A stretch of 5,760 bases of DNA from Pseudomonadota bacterium (GTDB lineage: Bacteria > Pseudomonadota > Gammaproteobacteria > Magnimaribacterales > D2472), in the NCBI GenBank assembly GCA_010024215.1, contig RGHK01000063.1, positions 1-5,760 of the forward strand, given 5' to 3'. A program made the translations under genes and the position numbers. The notes under the pieces are model-generated. The model was not told the origin of the DNA. It worked only from the letters and a program-made list of their open reading frames with translations, and made no database searches. This document shows positions 1-5,760 of this stretch, in pieces (within the stretch, counting starts at the first letter, position 1; each line of letters begins with the position of its first letter).

Positions 1-272
1 CATTCTTTCCACAGCACTTTATTGGGCTAGCAGGAATGCCTAGAAGATATCCAGATTATGCATTGCAATTCGCAGACTGGAACATGGTTTCTTCTGTTGG
101 AGCTTTCTTGTTTGGAGTTTCTCAAATTCTGTTCTTATTTATAGTTGTTAAGACTGTAATGGGTGGTAAAAAAGCAACTGATCAAGTCTGGGAAGGTGCA
201 AGAGGTCTTGAATGGACTGTTGCCTCACCCGCGCCATATCATACATTTACAACTCCGCCAAAGGTTGATTAA
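1..272 (+). CDS. ctaD: Cytochrome c oxidase subunit I (CtaD/CoxA), C-terminal end only
   Basis: This is the last 89 complete codons of the heme-copper oxidase catalytic subunit, which carries heme a, heme a3 and CuB in the inner membrane and reduces O2 while pumping protons. The reading frame is open from the window edge (frame of base 3), so the gene starts upstream. The visible protein begins FFPQHFIGLAGMPRRYPDY, the strongly conserved loop before the last transmembrane helix; its adjacent arginine pair is known in the family to contact the heme propionates. The final helix follows (roughly VGAFLFGVSQILFLFIVVKTV), then a short cytoplasmic tail. The heme and CuB histidine ligands lie upstream and cannot be checked. 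The stop TAA shares one base with the ATG of ctaG, showing an operon. An ATG at 36 is internal to the conserved loop and is not a start. Confidence 0.96.
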   Translation, partial: FFPQHFIGLAGMPRRYPDYALQFADWNMVSSVGAFLFGVSQILFLFIVVKTVMGGKKATDQVWEGARGLEWTVASPAPYHTFTTPPKVD

Positions 273-844
273 TGAATCCTGAGGCTAAGAAAACATTAAG
301 GCGACTGGTTATTGCTGTACCGCTGATGTTTGCATTTGGCTTTGCCCTGGTGCCTTTATATAACGTATTTTGTGAGGTCACTGGAATTAATGGAAAGGTT
401 TTTCAAACAGATAATGCAGAAAAACTGGTTATTGAAGACGGAAGACCTCTAGGACTTCAGTTCATCTCTACTAATAATGAAAATATGCCATGGACATTCA
501 AACCCTCTGAAGATGTCATGACCATTTCCACAGGAAAATACTATACAGCTACTTTTTATGTAAAAAACACTACAAATAAAACTATGACTGCTCAAGCAGT
601 TCCAAGTGTTGCACCATCAAATGCTGCAGCTCATCTAAAGAAATTAGAGTGTTTTTGTTTTGAGCAACAAGAGCTGAAGCCGGGTGAAGATGCATTGCTT
701 CCAGTTAGATTGTTAGTGTCAGACGAACTACCCAAGAATATTGAAAACATAATCTTATCTTATACAATTTTTGATGTTACGGAATATGATGATGAGGCAG
801 TTGCCCAGCATGACCATGACGGACATCATGAAATGGAGCATTAA
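272..844 (+). CDS. ctaG: Cytochrome c oxidase assembly protein CtaG (Cox11 family), CuB copper chaperone
   Basis: The product is a 190-residue inner-membrane protein with a periplasmic domain that delivers copper to the CuB site of subunit I. One N-terminal helix is visible (about residues 11-30), followed directly by the family signature VPLYNVFCEVTGINGK with Cys34. The Cox11 copper motif CFCF is intact at residues 127-130 (Cys127, Cys129), followed by the typical LKPGE segment. Length is normal for bacterial Cox11. The start overlaps the ctaD stop by one base, and AAAGG at 260-264 is a well-spaced ribosome site inside the end of ctaD. An oddity is the very end: five histidines lie in the last 11 residues (180, 182, 185, 186, 190) mixed with acidic residues, which could bind metal. 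This is Cox11-type CtaG, not the unrelated Bacillus CtaG. Confidence 0.96.
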   Translation: MNPEAKKTLRRLVIAVPLMFAFGFALVPLYNVFCEVTGINGKVFQTDNAEKLVIEDGRPLGLQFISTNNENMPWTFKPSEDVMTISTGKYYTATFYVKNTTNKTMTAQAVPSVAPSNAAAHLKKLECFCFEQQELKPGEDALLPVRLLVSDELPKNIENIILSYTIFDVTEYDDEAVAQHDHDGHHEMEH

Positions 845-847
845 AAA

Positions 848-1762
848 ATGAGCGCACAAACTTATTACGTACCTGAGCAAAGTAGATTCCCTATTTTCAT
901 GGCAGTATCTTTATTTTTATTGGTAATGGGTGCCAGTAGCACAATTAATAATCTTGATAATCCTGAGAGTAATTCAGTTTATATCTTATATGCAGGATTT
1001 GCCTCATTATTTACGACATTATTTTTCTGGTTTCGACAAGTCATTAAAGAGCACTTAGCTGGCCTAGACAGCAATCAATTAAAAACATCTTATGTTTACG
1101 GTATGGCATGGTTTATATTTTCTGAAGTGATGTTTTTTGCTGCTTTTTTTGGAGCATTATTTTATGTAAGAAGTTTTGCAGTTCCATGGCTAAGTGGCGA
1201 GGGTGAAAATGGAGTTGGTATTTCTGCAATTGGTTTGTGGGAAGGTTTTGAATCAACATGGCCTGTAATGACAACACCAGACATGGGAGCAGAATATGCT
1301 TTAGCAGAAAAAAGTATGGCTTGGCCAGGCTGGGGTCATGCGTTAGAGTGGCTACCACTTTGGAATACTATAGTCTTACTAAGTTCAAGCGTGACTGTTC
1401 ATTTTGCACACATAGGCCTAAAAAATGGCAATAGGAAGAAGTTTAATATTTTCTTGGGAATAACAGTTGGCTTAGCTTTAATATTTGTTGGTCTTCAGGC
1501 TGCAGAGTATTACGAAGCTTATGCACATTATGGCCTTACATTAAATTCAGGTATTTATGGATCAACATTTTTTATGTTGACCGGTTTCCATGGTTTTCAC
1601 GTAATGATGGGTGGTTTTATGCTTGCTGTTATGTTGGCTAGGTCAGTTTTTGCTGGTCATTTTGAAGATCACGACCATTTTGGTTTTGAGGCGGCTTCAT
1701 GGTACTGGCATTTTGTTGATGTGGTCTGGGTAATGTTGTTCTTGTTTGTTTATATACTTTAA
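848..1762 (+). CDS. coxC: Cytochrome c oxidase subunit III
   Basis: This is the third core subunit of aa3-type oxidase, a seven-helix membrane protein that stabilises subunit I and its proton uptake. Seven hydrophobic segments can be seen, roughly at residues 15-34, 44-62, 83-107, 168-190, 198-219, 236-262 and 285-304. Family landmarks include SEVMFFAAFFGALFY with the conserved glutamate Glu93 in helix 3, TVHFAHIGLKNGNRKK, GFHGFHVMMGG (His248, His251) and the C-terminal WYWHFVDVVW (285-294). A long hydrophilic stretch between helices 3 and 4 (about residues 110-165) makes the protein longer than the mitochondrial form (304 versus about 260 residues), as in other proteobacterial versions. The start lies three bases after the ctaG stop, with GGAG at 835-838 as ribosome site. 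It ends three bases from the stop of the convergent DUF2909 gene, with no terminator hairpin visible. Confidence 0.96.
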   Translation: MSAQTYYVPEQSRFPIFMAVSLFLLVMGASSTINNLDNPESNSVYILYAGFASLFTTLFFWFRQVIKEHLAGLDSNQLKTSYVYGMAWFIFSEVMFFAAFFGALFYVRSFAVPWLSGEGENGVGISAIGLWEGFESTWPVMTTPDMGAEYALAEKSMAWPGWGHALEWLPLWNTIVLLSSSVTVHFAHIGLKNGNRKKFNIFLGITVGLALIFVGLQAAEYYEAYAHYGLTLNSGIYGSTFFMLTGFHGFHVMMGGFMLAVMLARSVFAGHFEDHDHFGFEAASWYWHFVDVVWVMLFLFVYIL

Positions 1763-1765
1763 CAG

Positions 1766-1984
1766 TTAAGATTCATCCCAGGGAACGGAATTGCCTAATT
1801 CACCAGTGATTAAACCTATAGTTACAAGAGCCACTAGAATGACAGCTAAAGTAACTCGAAAACCTAAGCTATAGACTGTTCTTTTGCTATCAGGCTTGCC
1901 TTGGTCAACTATTAAGAAATAAAGACCGCTGCCAAGTGATACCATTATTAAGAAGACATCTATGTAAATTAAGGTTTTAATCAT
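1766..1984 (-). CDS. DUF2909 family two-helix membrane protein
   Basis: The product is a 72-residue protein of unknown function. It has two transmembrane segments (about residues 4-26 and 41-61) joined by a short polar loop, DQGKPDSKR, and a tail ending near NSVPWDES. The pattern SGLYFLxxDxGxxxxKR, then a second helix starting near FRVTLAVILV, then a G-L/Q-PW-like tail matches DUF2909 (twin transmembrane) proteins found in gammaproteobacterial cox clusters. It lies between coxC and SURF1 on the opposite strand, tail-to-tail with coxC (3 bases between stops) and head-to-head with SURF1 (33 bases between starts). That position suggests a role in oxidase assembly or stability, but this is guilt by association. 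The upstream ribosome site is weak, so the ATG at 1984 is chosen by length and family fit. Confidence 0.85.
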   Translation of the reverse strand: MIKTLIYIDVFLIMVSLGSGLYFLIVDQGKPDSKRTVYSLGFRVTLAVILVALVTIGLITGELGNSVPWDES

Positions 1985-2017
1985 TGAGTCATTTTAAAGC
2001 AATTGTTAGATTAATAT
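1985..2017. promoter_or_regulatory. Divergent intergenic region between the DUF2909 gene and SURF1
   Basis: These 33 bases separate two head-to-head start codons, so any dedicated promoters for the - strand gene and for the SURF1-ctaB block would lie here or inside the neighbouring coding ends. On the + strand TTGAGT (1984-1989), a 17-base gap and TAGATT (2007-2012) form a weak sigma70-like pair (4 of 6 matches each). On the - strand TAAAAT (1996-1991) resembles a -10 box but has no matching -35. Both would give nearly leaderless transcripts. No strong ribosome site is visible before either gene. This is a positional argument, not a demonstrated promoter. Confidence 0.25.
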
Positions 2018-2719
2018 ATGAGATTTAAGAAATTTAACCCAGGAAAAAAAATAACAATCTTTTTTATTTTTTTTGCTACAACCTTTTTTCTTCTTGGTAT
2101 ATGGCAAGTTGAAAGAGGTCATGATAAATCTAAAATAATAGAAGAATTTAATAACAACATCAAAAAAAATCCATCACCTTTATCAGAAGAGTCGTCAAAA
2201 TGGGACAGAGTATCTGTTAAAGGGTTCTGGAAAGGCTCAAAGCAAATATTAATTGATAATGTCATTAGCTCTGGCGTTGCCGGATACAAGGTGTTAACCC
2301 CATTAAAAATTAATGGAACAGAAACATTTATACTGGTTGATCGTGGATGGATTTCTCAAGGTGAGTCAAGGAATGTTCTGCCAAACATTGAAATCCAAAA
2401 TGAATATGCAGAAGTTAATGGAATATTAGAAGATCCTGAGCTTGGTTTTGTTTTGTCTGAAAATTTAGTAACCAGTAATTGGCCCAAGGTTTCACAGACA
2501 AAAAACCTTGAAGTTTTAAATAAAGAGTTCGAAGAGCAAATGGCCCCATATATTTTGGTTGCAGATCCTACTTTAAAAAGTAGTCTTGCTTACATGAAGA
2601 TTGTGCCAACGAATATGACTGCTGAAAAACATTTTGGATATGCCATTCAATGGTTCACAATGTTCATTGCTATATGTTTAATGTATTTGTGGATAGGGTT
2701 TAAAAAAAATGAAGAATAA
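2018..2719 (+). CDS. surf1: SURF1 family cytochrome oxidase biogenesis protein
   Basis: The product is a 233-residue inner-membrane assembly factor; in bacteria SURF1 proteins bind heme a and help its insertion into subunit I. It shows the family architecture of a helix at each end with a periplasmic domain between. The N-terminal helix (about residues 12-28) runs into LLGIWQVERG, the conserved G-x-W-Q-x-x-R signature (Gly27, Trp29, Gln30, Arg33). LVDRGWI (106-112) is the conserved central motif, and HFGYAIQWF (205-213) opens the C-terminal helix with the family H-x-x-Y-A-x-Q-W-F pattern. Length is normal. It starts a block of overlapping + strand genes; its last 11 bases overlap the next gene in another frame, at a run of eight A's. 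The start is ATG 2018, without a clear ribosome site, and follows the short divergent gap. Confidence 0.94.
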   Translation: MRFKKFNPGKKITIFFIFFATTFFLLGIWQVERGHDKSKIIEEFNNNIKKNPSPLSEESSKWDRVSVKGFWKGSKQILIDNVISSGVAGYKVLTPLKINGTETFILVDRGWISQGESRNVLPNIEIQNEYAEVNGILEDPELGFVLSENLVTSNWPKVSQTKNLEVLNKEFEEQMAPYILVADPTLKSSLAYMKIVPTNMTAEKHFGYAIQWFTMFIAICLMYLWIGFKKNEE

Positions 2720-3257
2720 AATATTTTTAGCATTCTTATTGTTAACACCAATCTTGGTAGTTACATTTTCATCTATTTATTTCACTTTGGGCCTTTCTCC
2801 TGAAGGAACAAAAAATAATGGTGTTTTCTTTAAAAGCTATTTTAATTTTGATCAGTTTAATAATGTAAAAAATGAAAAGCTTATTGAGTTCGAAGATGGA
2901 AAGTGGGTTATGAGTGTTTATATAACTGATATTTCTAAGTCAAAAGAATCATTATATTTAATGAGGCAGCTTAACGTAGCTCTTAATAGAGATATATATA
3001 GAGTCAAAAGAGTTGCCTTCTTCTCAAACTCTCGGCTAAAAAGTGAAATAGATAACTTAATCTTAGATTATCCAAGAACAGAGCTGGTTAACGATAAAAA
3101 TGGTGTTTTAATAAATGTGCTTCAAAAAAATTCAACCCTAGACATGTTTCAAGAAAACCCAATATTTATTATTGATCCTTATGGGAGGGCGGTTATGTAC
3201 TTCAATCCTGGCACTGACCCAAAAAAAATTCTTAAAGACTTAAAGGTGCTAATCTGA
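2709..3257 (+). CDS. Membrane-anchored SCO/thioredoxin-like protein of the cox cluster, no cysteines
   Basis: The product is a 182-residue protein with one N-terminal membrane anchor (about residues 5-27) and a likely periplasmic domain. It occupies the slot between SURF1 and ctaA where gammaproteobacterial cox clusters carry a conserved hypothetical protein. The domain looks like a thioredoxin/SCO-type fold: a GKWVMSVYIT strand (64-73), a helix with LYLMRQLNVALNRD, and near the C-terminus IFIIDPYGRAVMYF (152-165) followed by DPKKILKDLK, the usual SCO/thioredoxin-like ending. The place where relatives, as I recall them, carry a Cys-containing loop reads TDISKSKES (73-81) here, and the whole protein has no cysteine, so thiol redox or SCO-like copper binding is not possible. 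AGGG at 2695-2698 is a plausible ribosome site. The 11-base overlap with SURF1 implies coupled translation. A structural or chaperone role in oxidase assembly is inferred. Confidence 0.8.
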   Translation: MKNKIFLAFLLLTPILVVTFSSIYFTLGLSPEGTKNNGVFFKSYFNFDQFNNVKNEKLIEFEDGKWVMSVYITDISKSKESLYLMRQLNVALNRDIYRVKRVAFFSNSRLKSEIDNLILDYPRTELVNDKNGVLINVLQKNSTLDMFQENPIFIIDPYGRAVMYFNPGTDPKKILKDLKVLI

Positions 3258-4231
3258 TGAATAATATAAAAAACTTATCACTCTTTGGAATATGTCTGGC
3301 TTTTGTAGTTATCGCTTTGGGTGCTTGGACCAGGCTTGTAGATGCTGGACTTGGTTGTCCAGATTGGCCTGGATGTTATGGCTTTGTTGTTTTTCCAACC
3401 AATGACGCAGAAATAGCTTTAGCTGAGAGCAGATACCCTATGTTCCCCTATGACATAAATAAAGCAATTCCTGAAGTGGTCCACAGATACTTTGCAGCTG
3501 CATTGGGTTTTTTAGCAATAATCATGGTTTATTATTCTTTTAAGCAGAATGAAAATAAAAATATAAGACGATGGACGGTAGGACTTCTAATTTTTATTTG
3601 CCTTCAGGGTCTTTTTGGCTATTTAACAGTAAGCTTACTATTATTGCCGCTAATAGTTACTGGACATTTGTTTGGAGGGTTTACAACCCTAACTTTGTTT
3701 TTTCTTATCTTTTTAATGTCAGGCAGATTTAGCATTCTTGAGAAAATGAAAATACCAAAATTAAAAACAATTGCAACAATTGCTCTTGTAGTTTTAATTT
3801 TTCAAATTTTTTTAGGTGTTTGGACAAGCACAAATTACGCATCTTTAGCCTGTGCTGACTTTCCAACTTGTCAGGGAAGCTATATGCCAGAAATGGATTT
3901 TAAAAATGGATTTAATCTTAATCAAGAAGTTGGCCCCAATTATCTATACGGACTATTGGATAATCCATCAAGGGTCGCAATCCATTACTCTCATAGAGTA
4001 TCTGCAATATTGGTAACCATAGTTTTTTTAGTTCTTATATCAAAGCTTTGGTTCTCTAATGCTGCACCTTTGGCTTCTACGCTTGGAGTACTTTTATTAA
4101 CACAGATAAGCCTTGGGATTATTAATGTTGTATATGTGCTTCCTTTATATGTGGCTATTGCCCATAACCTAGTTGCAGCTCTATTACTTTTAACAGTATT
4201 CGCAGTAAATTATCTTGCCTGGAAGAAATGA
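3257..4231 (+). CDS. ctaA: Heme A synthase (CtaA/COX15)
   Basis: This 324-residue inner-membrane protein oxidises the C8 methyl group of heme O to a formyl group, giving heme A for the oxidase. Two homologous four-helix halves are visible. The first has GAWTRLVDAGLGCPDWPGC with the conserved cysteine pair Cys34 and Cys40, the EVVHR motif (Glu73, His76) and His137 in VTGHLFGG. The second half has TSTNYASLACADFPTC with Cys199 and Cys205, HYSHR (His243, His246) and His303 in AIAHN. All expected heme-ligand histidines and both cysteine pairs are present, so the enzyme looks intact, and length is typical of the proteobacterial form. The start ATG shares one base with the preceding TGA; AAAGGTG at 3242-3248 is a good ribosome site. 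It overlaps ctaB by four bases (ATGA), fitting the known pairing of the two heme enzymes. Confidence 0.96.
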   Translation: MNNIKNLSLFGICLAFVVIALGAWTRLVDAGLGCPDWPGCYGFVVFPTNDAEIALAESRYPMFPYDINKAIPEVVHRYFAAALGFLAIIMVYYSFKQNENKNIRRWTVGLLIFICLQGLFGYLTVSLLLLPLIVTGHLFGGFTTLTLFFLIFLMSGRFSILEKMKIPKLKTIATIALVVLIFQIFLGVWTSTNYASLACADFPTCQGSYMPEMDFKNGFNLNQEVGPNYLYGLLDNPSRVAIHYSHRVSAILVTIVFLVLISKLWFSNAAPLASTLGVLLLTQISLGIINVVYVLPLYVAIAHNLVAALLLLTVFAVNYLAWKK

Positions 4232-5088
4232 GACTTCTAAAAAGTTACTATTTATTATGTAAACCAAATGTGGTCTATATGATGCTGATATGTGCATTGG
4301 TTGGAATGTTGCTTGCAGAAGAATCGGTTAGCTCTATTTCAAGAATTGTCATTGCATTGATTGGCATTGCTTTTTGTTCAGGTTCAGCGGCTTCTATAAA
4401 TCAGGTTATTGATAGAAAAGCTGATGCCTCAATGACAAGAACCGACCAAAGACCAATTCCTCAGGGTGAGCTAAGCGCCGTTCATGCATCAACTTTTGCT
4501 TTAGTCATTGGTTTAACAGGAGCCCTAATTTTATATTTCTTTATAAACACCTTAACAATGATTTTAACCCTAGCGTCTCTAATAGGATACGCTTTTATAT
4601 ATACCGTATATCTTAAAAGGGCCACTCCACAGAATATTGTAATTGGTGGTTTGGCTGGAGCAGCGCCGCCATTGTTGGGGTGGGCTTCTATATCTAATAC
4701 TGTTGATCCATATGCTCTTTTATTAGTTCTAATTATTTTTGTATGGACGCCTCCTCACTTTTGGGCCTTGGCCATTTATAGGAAAGATGAATATGCCAAA
4801 GAGTCTATTCCAATGCTTCCAGTAACACATGGCGTTGCTTTTACAAAGCTGCAGATTGTTTTATATACAATTATTCTATTTATAGTTAGCGTTCTACCAT
4901 ACATAGTATTGATGTCAGGTTGGATTTATTTATTTTCAGCTATAACATTAAGCTCTATGTTTATGTATTACTCGATTAAGCTTTATTATAGTGATGATAA
5001 TGCCTTTGCCATGAAGACATTTAACTTCTCTATATATTATATTTTCTTAATATTTGTTGCTTTGCTTTTAGACCATTTTTTAATTTAA
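4228..5088 (+). CDS. ctaB: Heme O synthase, protoheme IX farnesyltransferase (CtaB/COX10)
   Basis: This is a 286-residue membrane prenyltransferase of the UbiA superfamily that adds a farnesyl group to heme B, making heme O, the substrate of CtaA. The first prenyl-diphosphate/Mg2+ site is intact as NQVIDRKADASMTRTDQRP (Asn58, Asp62, Asp66), a textbook CtaB/CyoE signature. WTPPHFWALA (173-182) and YRKDEYAKESIPMLPVTHG (from Tyr184, with Asp187) form the second site. Several hydrophobic helices separate these, as expected. Length is close to the usual 290-300. The name ctaB is preferred over cyoE because of the aa3-type cluster. The start overlaps the ctaA stop by four bases (ATGA); GGAAG at 4221-4225 is too close to act as a normal ribosome site, so translational coupling to ctaA is likely. 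The stop overlaps the next ATG by one base. Confidence 0.96.
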   Translation: MRLLKSYYLLCKPNVVYMMLICALVGMLLAEESVSSISRIVIALIGIAFCSGSAASINQVIDRKADASMTRTDQRPIPQGELSAVHASTFALVIGLTGALILYFFINTLTMILTLASLIGYAFIYTVYLKRATPQNIVIGGLAGAAPPLLGWASISNTVDPYALLLVLIIFVWTPPHFWALAIYRKDEYAKESIPMLPVTHGVAFTKLQIVLYTIILFIVSVLPYIVLMSGWIYLFSAITLSSMFMYYSIKLYYSDDNAFAMKTFNFSIYYIFLIFVALLLDHFLI

Positions 5089-5249
5089 TGAAGCCCGTTA
5101 GTAAAAATTTAATCATCATAGTAATTTTTATAGTTACCGTATTAGGCTTATTTATAAATAAACTAACAACACCCAGGACTTTATCTAATGATGAGCTTCT
5201 GGTTAATGGATTATTTTTATTTGATCAACACATTCAGACGTTAGGATAG
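5088..5249 (+). pseudogene. SCO1/SenC copper chaperone, N-terminal fragment (truncated)
   Basis: This 53-codon reading frame starts at the TAATG junction with ctaB, exactly where cox clusters carry the SCO gene for copper delivery to the CuA site. The N-terminal anchor is clear (about residues 8-24, LIIIVIFIVTVLGLFIN), followed by TLSNDELLVNGLFLFDQ (residues 31-47), which fits the membrane-proximal start of gammaproteobacterial SCO proteins (L-S-x-x-E-L-x-x-x-G). After Gln47 the expected P-R-x-L-x-x-F segment is missing; instead HIQTLG and a TAG follow. The whole thioredoxin domain with the C-x-x-x-C copper site and its distal histidine is absent, so the product cannot act as SCO. The last 47 bases overlap the end of the - strand Enzyme I gene. 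The identification rests on context plus a short N-terminus. No ribosome site is visible, so translation would depend on ctaB. Confidence 0.7.
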
Positions 5250-5760
5250 ATTTAACTTGTGATGTGAAAATATCTTCATTAGCAAGAGATAGCCTAATAC
5301 CTCTAACGCCTAAAAATGGATTCTCTTCAACTGGAAGATTTAAATATGAAACCTGTTTATCCCCCCCAATATCTAAAGTTCTGTAAACAATAGTTCCATT
5401 AAATTTTTTTCCTATTGAATTAATTACATCTTTCTGTTCATCAAGATTTGGAGCAGTTGAACTATCCAGATATATAAATTCAGACCTAAAAAGACCAATA
5501 GAGTTTAAGAACGGGTGCTCAAAACTATCTATCTCTTCAGTAGACCCAATATTAACTCTAAAATTTAGACCCAATTTTTCATATGCTTCTTTGGTGAAAC
5601 TATTAATTATTTTCTGATGTTCTTCATGTTTATTTAATAAGGTATCCTTATCTTCTTTAGAAGGGTTTACTAATACTTGTCCGCTATCGCCATCAATTGC
5701 AATACTCTTATTTGATTCAATATCATCAAGAAGATCCTTGATACCAATTACACATGGGAT
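5203..5760 (-). CDS. ptsP: PEP-protein phosphotransferase, Enzyme I family (PtsP/PtsI-like), middle part, truncated at C-terminus
   Basis: Enzyme I proteins take phosphate from PEP and pass it to HPr (PtsI) or NPr (PtsP) in the cytoplasm. The frame is open from the right window edge, so the N-terminus, including the phosphorylated histidine, lies outside. The 185 visible residues start IPCVIGIKDLL and AIDGDSGQVLVNPS, the end of the swivelling phosphohistidine domain. A linker helix follows, then FRVNIGSTEE, GLFRSEFIYLD (89-99), YRTLDIGGDK (126-135) and EENPFLGVRGIRLSL (145-159). Arg127 and Arg153 here match the two PEP-binding arginines of the barrel domain. R-G-I-R and IDGxxGxxLVNP favour PtsP over PtsI, without certainty. 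The protein ends at VDQIKIIH just where I-x-x-P-M-I should follow, so the rest of the barrel, including the metal-binding Glu/Asp and catalytic Cys, is missing. A TTG at 5574 is internal, since homology extends upstream of it. Confidence 0.82.
   Translation of the reverse strand: MPCVIGIKDLLDDIESNKSIAIDGDSGQVLVNPSKEDKDTLLNKHEEHQKIINSFTKEAYEKLGLNFRVNIGSTEEIDSFEHPFLNSIGLFRSEFIYLDSSTAPNLDEQKDVINSIGKKFNGTIVYRTLDIGGDKQVSYLNLPVEENPFLGVRGIRLSLANEDIFTSQVKSILTSECVDQIKIIH
5209..5228. other. Probable breakpoint joining SCO and Enzyme I sequences
   Basis: On the + strand the SCO family pattern holds up to Gln47 (base 5228) and fails after it. On the - strand the Enzyme I pattern (VDQIKII) holds down to about base 5209 and fails after it, with His and a stop replacing the expected Phe/Leu-Pro-Met. 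The stretch between is AT-rich, fits both readings and ends in the palindrome TTGATCAA (5221-5228). A join through shared microhomology of up to about 20 bases explains both truncations. The exact crossover cannot be placed within the stretch. It may be a real deletion or inversion end, or an assembly chimera. Confidence 0.6.

Noticed and set aside
36..272. ATG at 36 as the start of a 78-residue protein
   Set aside because: It falls within the conserved GLAGMPRR loop of CtaD and the frame is open upstream.
1113..1358. 81-codon open frame on the - strand inside coxC
   Set aside because: It lies entirely opposite a highly conserved subunit III coding region, has no family resemblance and no ribosome site; it is a shadow frame.
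1759..1769. Palindrome TTAACAGTTAA spanning the coxC and DUF2909 stop codons
   Set aside because: It arises from two facing TAA stops, has a one-base loop and no T-tract, so it cannot be a terminator hairpin.
5221..5228. Palindrome TTGATCAA as a possible regulatory site
   Set aside because: An eight-base AT-rich palindrome inside coding sequence with no second copy or promoter nearby; it is only of interest as part of the breakpoint.
5203..5574. TTG at 5574 as the start of a separate 123-residue - strand protein
   Set aside because: The frame stays open to the window edge and upstream residues (IPCVIGIKDLL, IDGDSGQVLVNPS) match Enzyme I, so this codon is internal.
1..5760. Possible novel multi-gene defence, mobile or biosynthetic system
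   Set aside because: All intact genes belong to the well-known cytochrome oxidase assembly cluster or Enzyme I family; no transposase, integrase, toxin, repeat array or RNA gene was seen.

Overview
The window reads as part of the aerobic respiratory (aa3-type cytochrome c oxidase) locus of an AT-rich, compactly organised Gammaproteobacterium. The gene order ctaD, ctaG, coxC, DUF2909 gene (opposite strand), SURF1, small membrane-anchored protein, ctaA, ctaB, SCO is the one I know from Pseudomonas-type cox clusters. The low GC content and the 1-11 base overlaps between genes suggest a streamlined marine lineage such as SAR86, but the organism assignment is inference only.

Layout. Bases 1-1762 (+ strand) hold the 3' end of ctaD (oxidase subunit I), then ctaG (Cox11-type copper chaperone) and coxC (subunit III). 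Bases 1766-1984 hold a DUF2909 two-helix membrane protein on the - strand, tail-to-tail with coxC. Bases 2018-5088 (+ strand) are a tightly coupled maturation block: SURF1, an SCO/thioredoxin-like membrane-anchored protein without cysteines, ctaA (heme A synthase) and ctaB (heme O synthase). From 5088 a SCO1/SenC gene begins but is cut off after about 47 family-like codons. From 5760 back to 5203 the - strand encodes the middle part of an Enzyme I-type PEP phosphotransferase (ptsP/ptsI), which is also cut off, before its C-terminal PEP-binding half.

How the genes work together. CtaB farnesylates heme B to heme O and CtaA oxidises heme O to heme A. SURF1 is associated with heme a3 insertion into subunit I (CtaD). 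CtaG supplies copper to the CuB site, and SCO would normally supply the CuA site of subunit II, whose gene is expected upstream of the window. CoxC completes the catalytic core.

The anomaly is the right-hand end. SCO (+) and Enzyme I (-) are both truncated at the same place, inside an AT-rich stretch of about 20 bases (5209-5228) that fits both families. This is a breakpoint, either a real deletion or rearrangement or a chimeric assembly join, and I cannot tell which from sequence alone. I see no mobile element, CRISPR array, RNA gene or clear terminator, and no convincing undescribed multi-gene system. The rest is a well-known respiratory cluster with a few small oddities.
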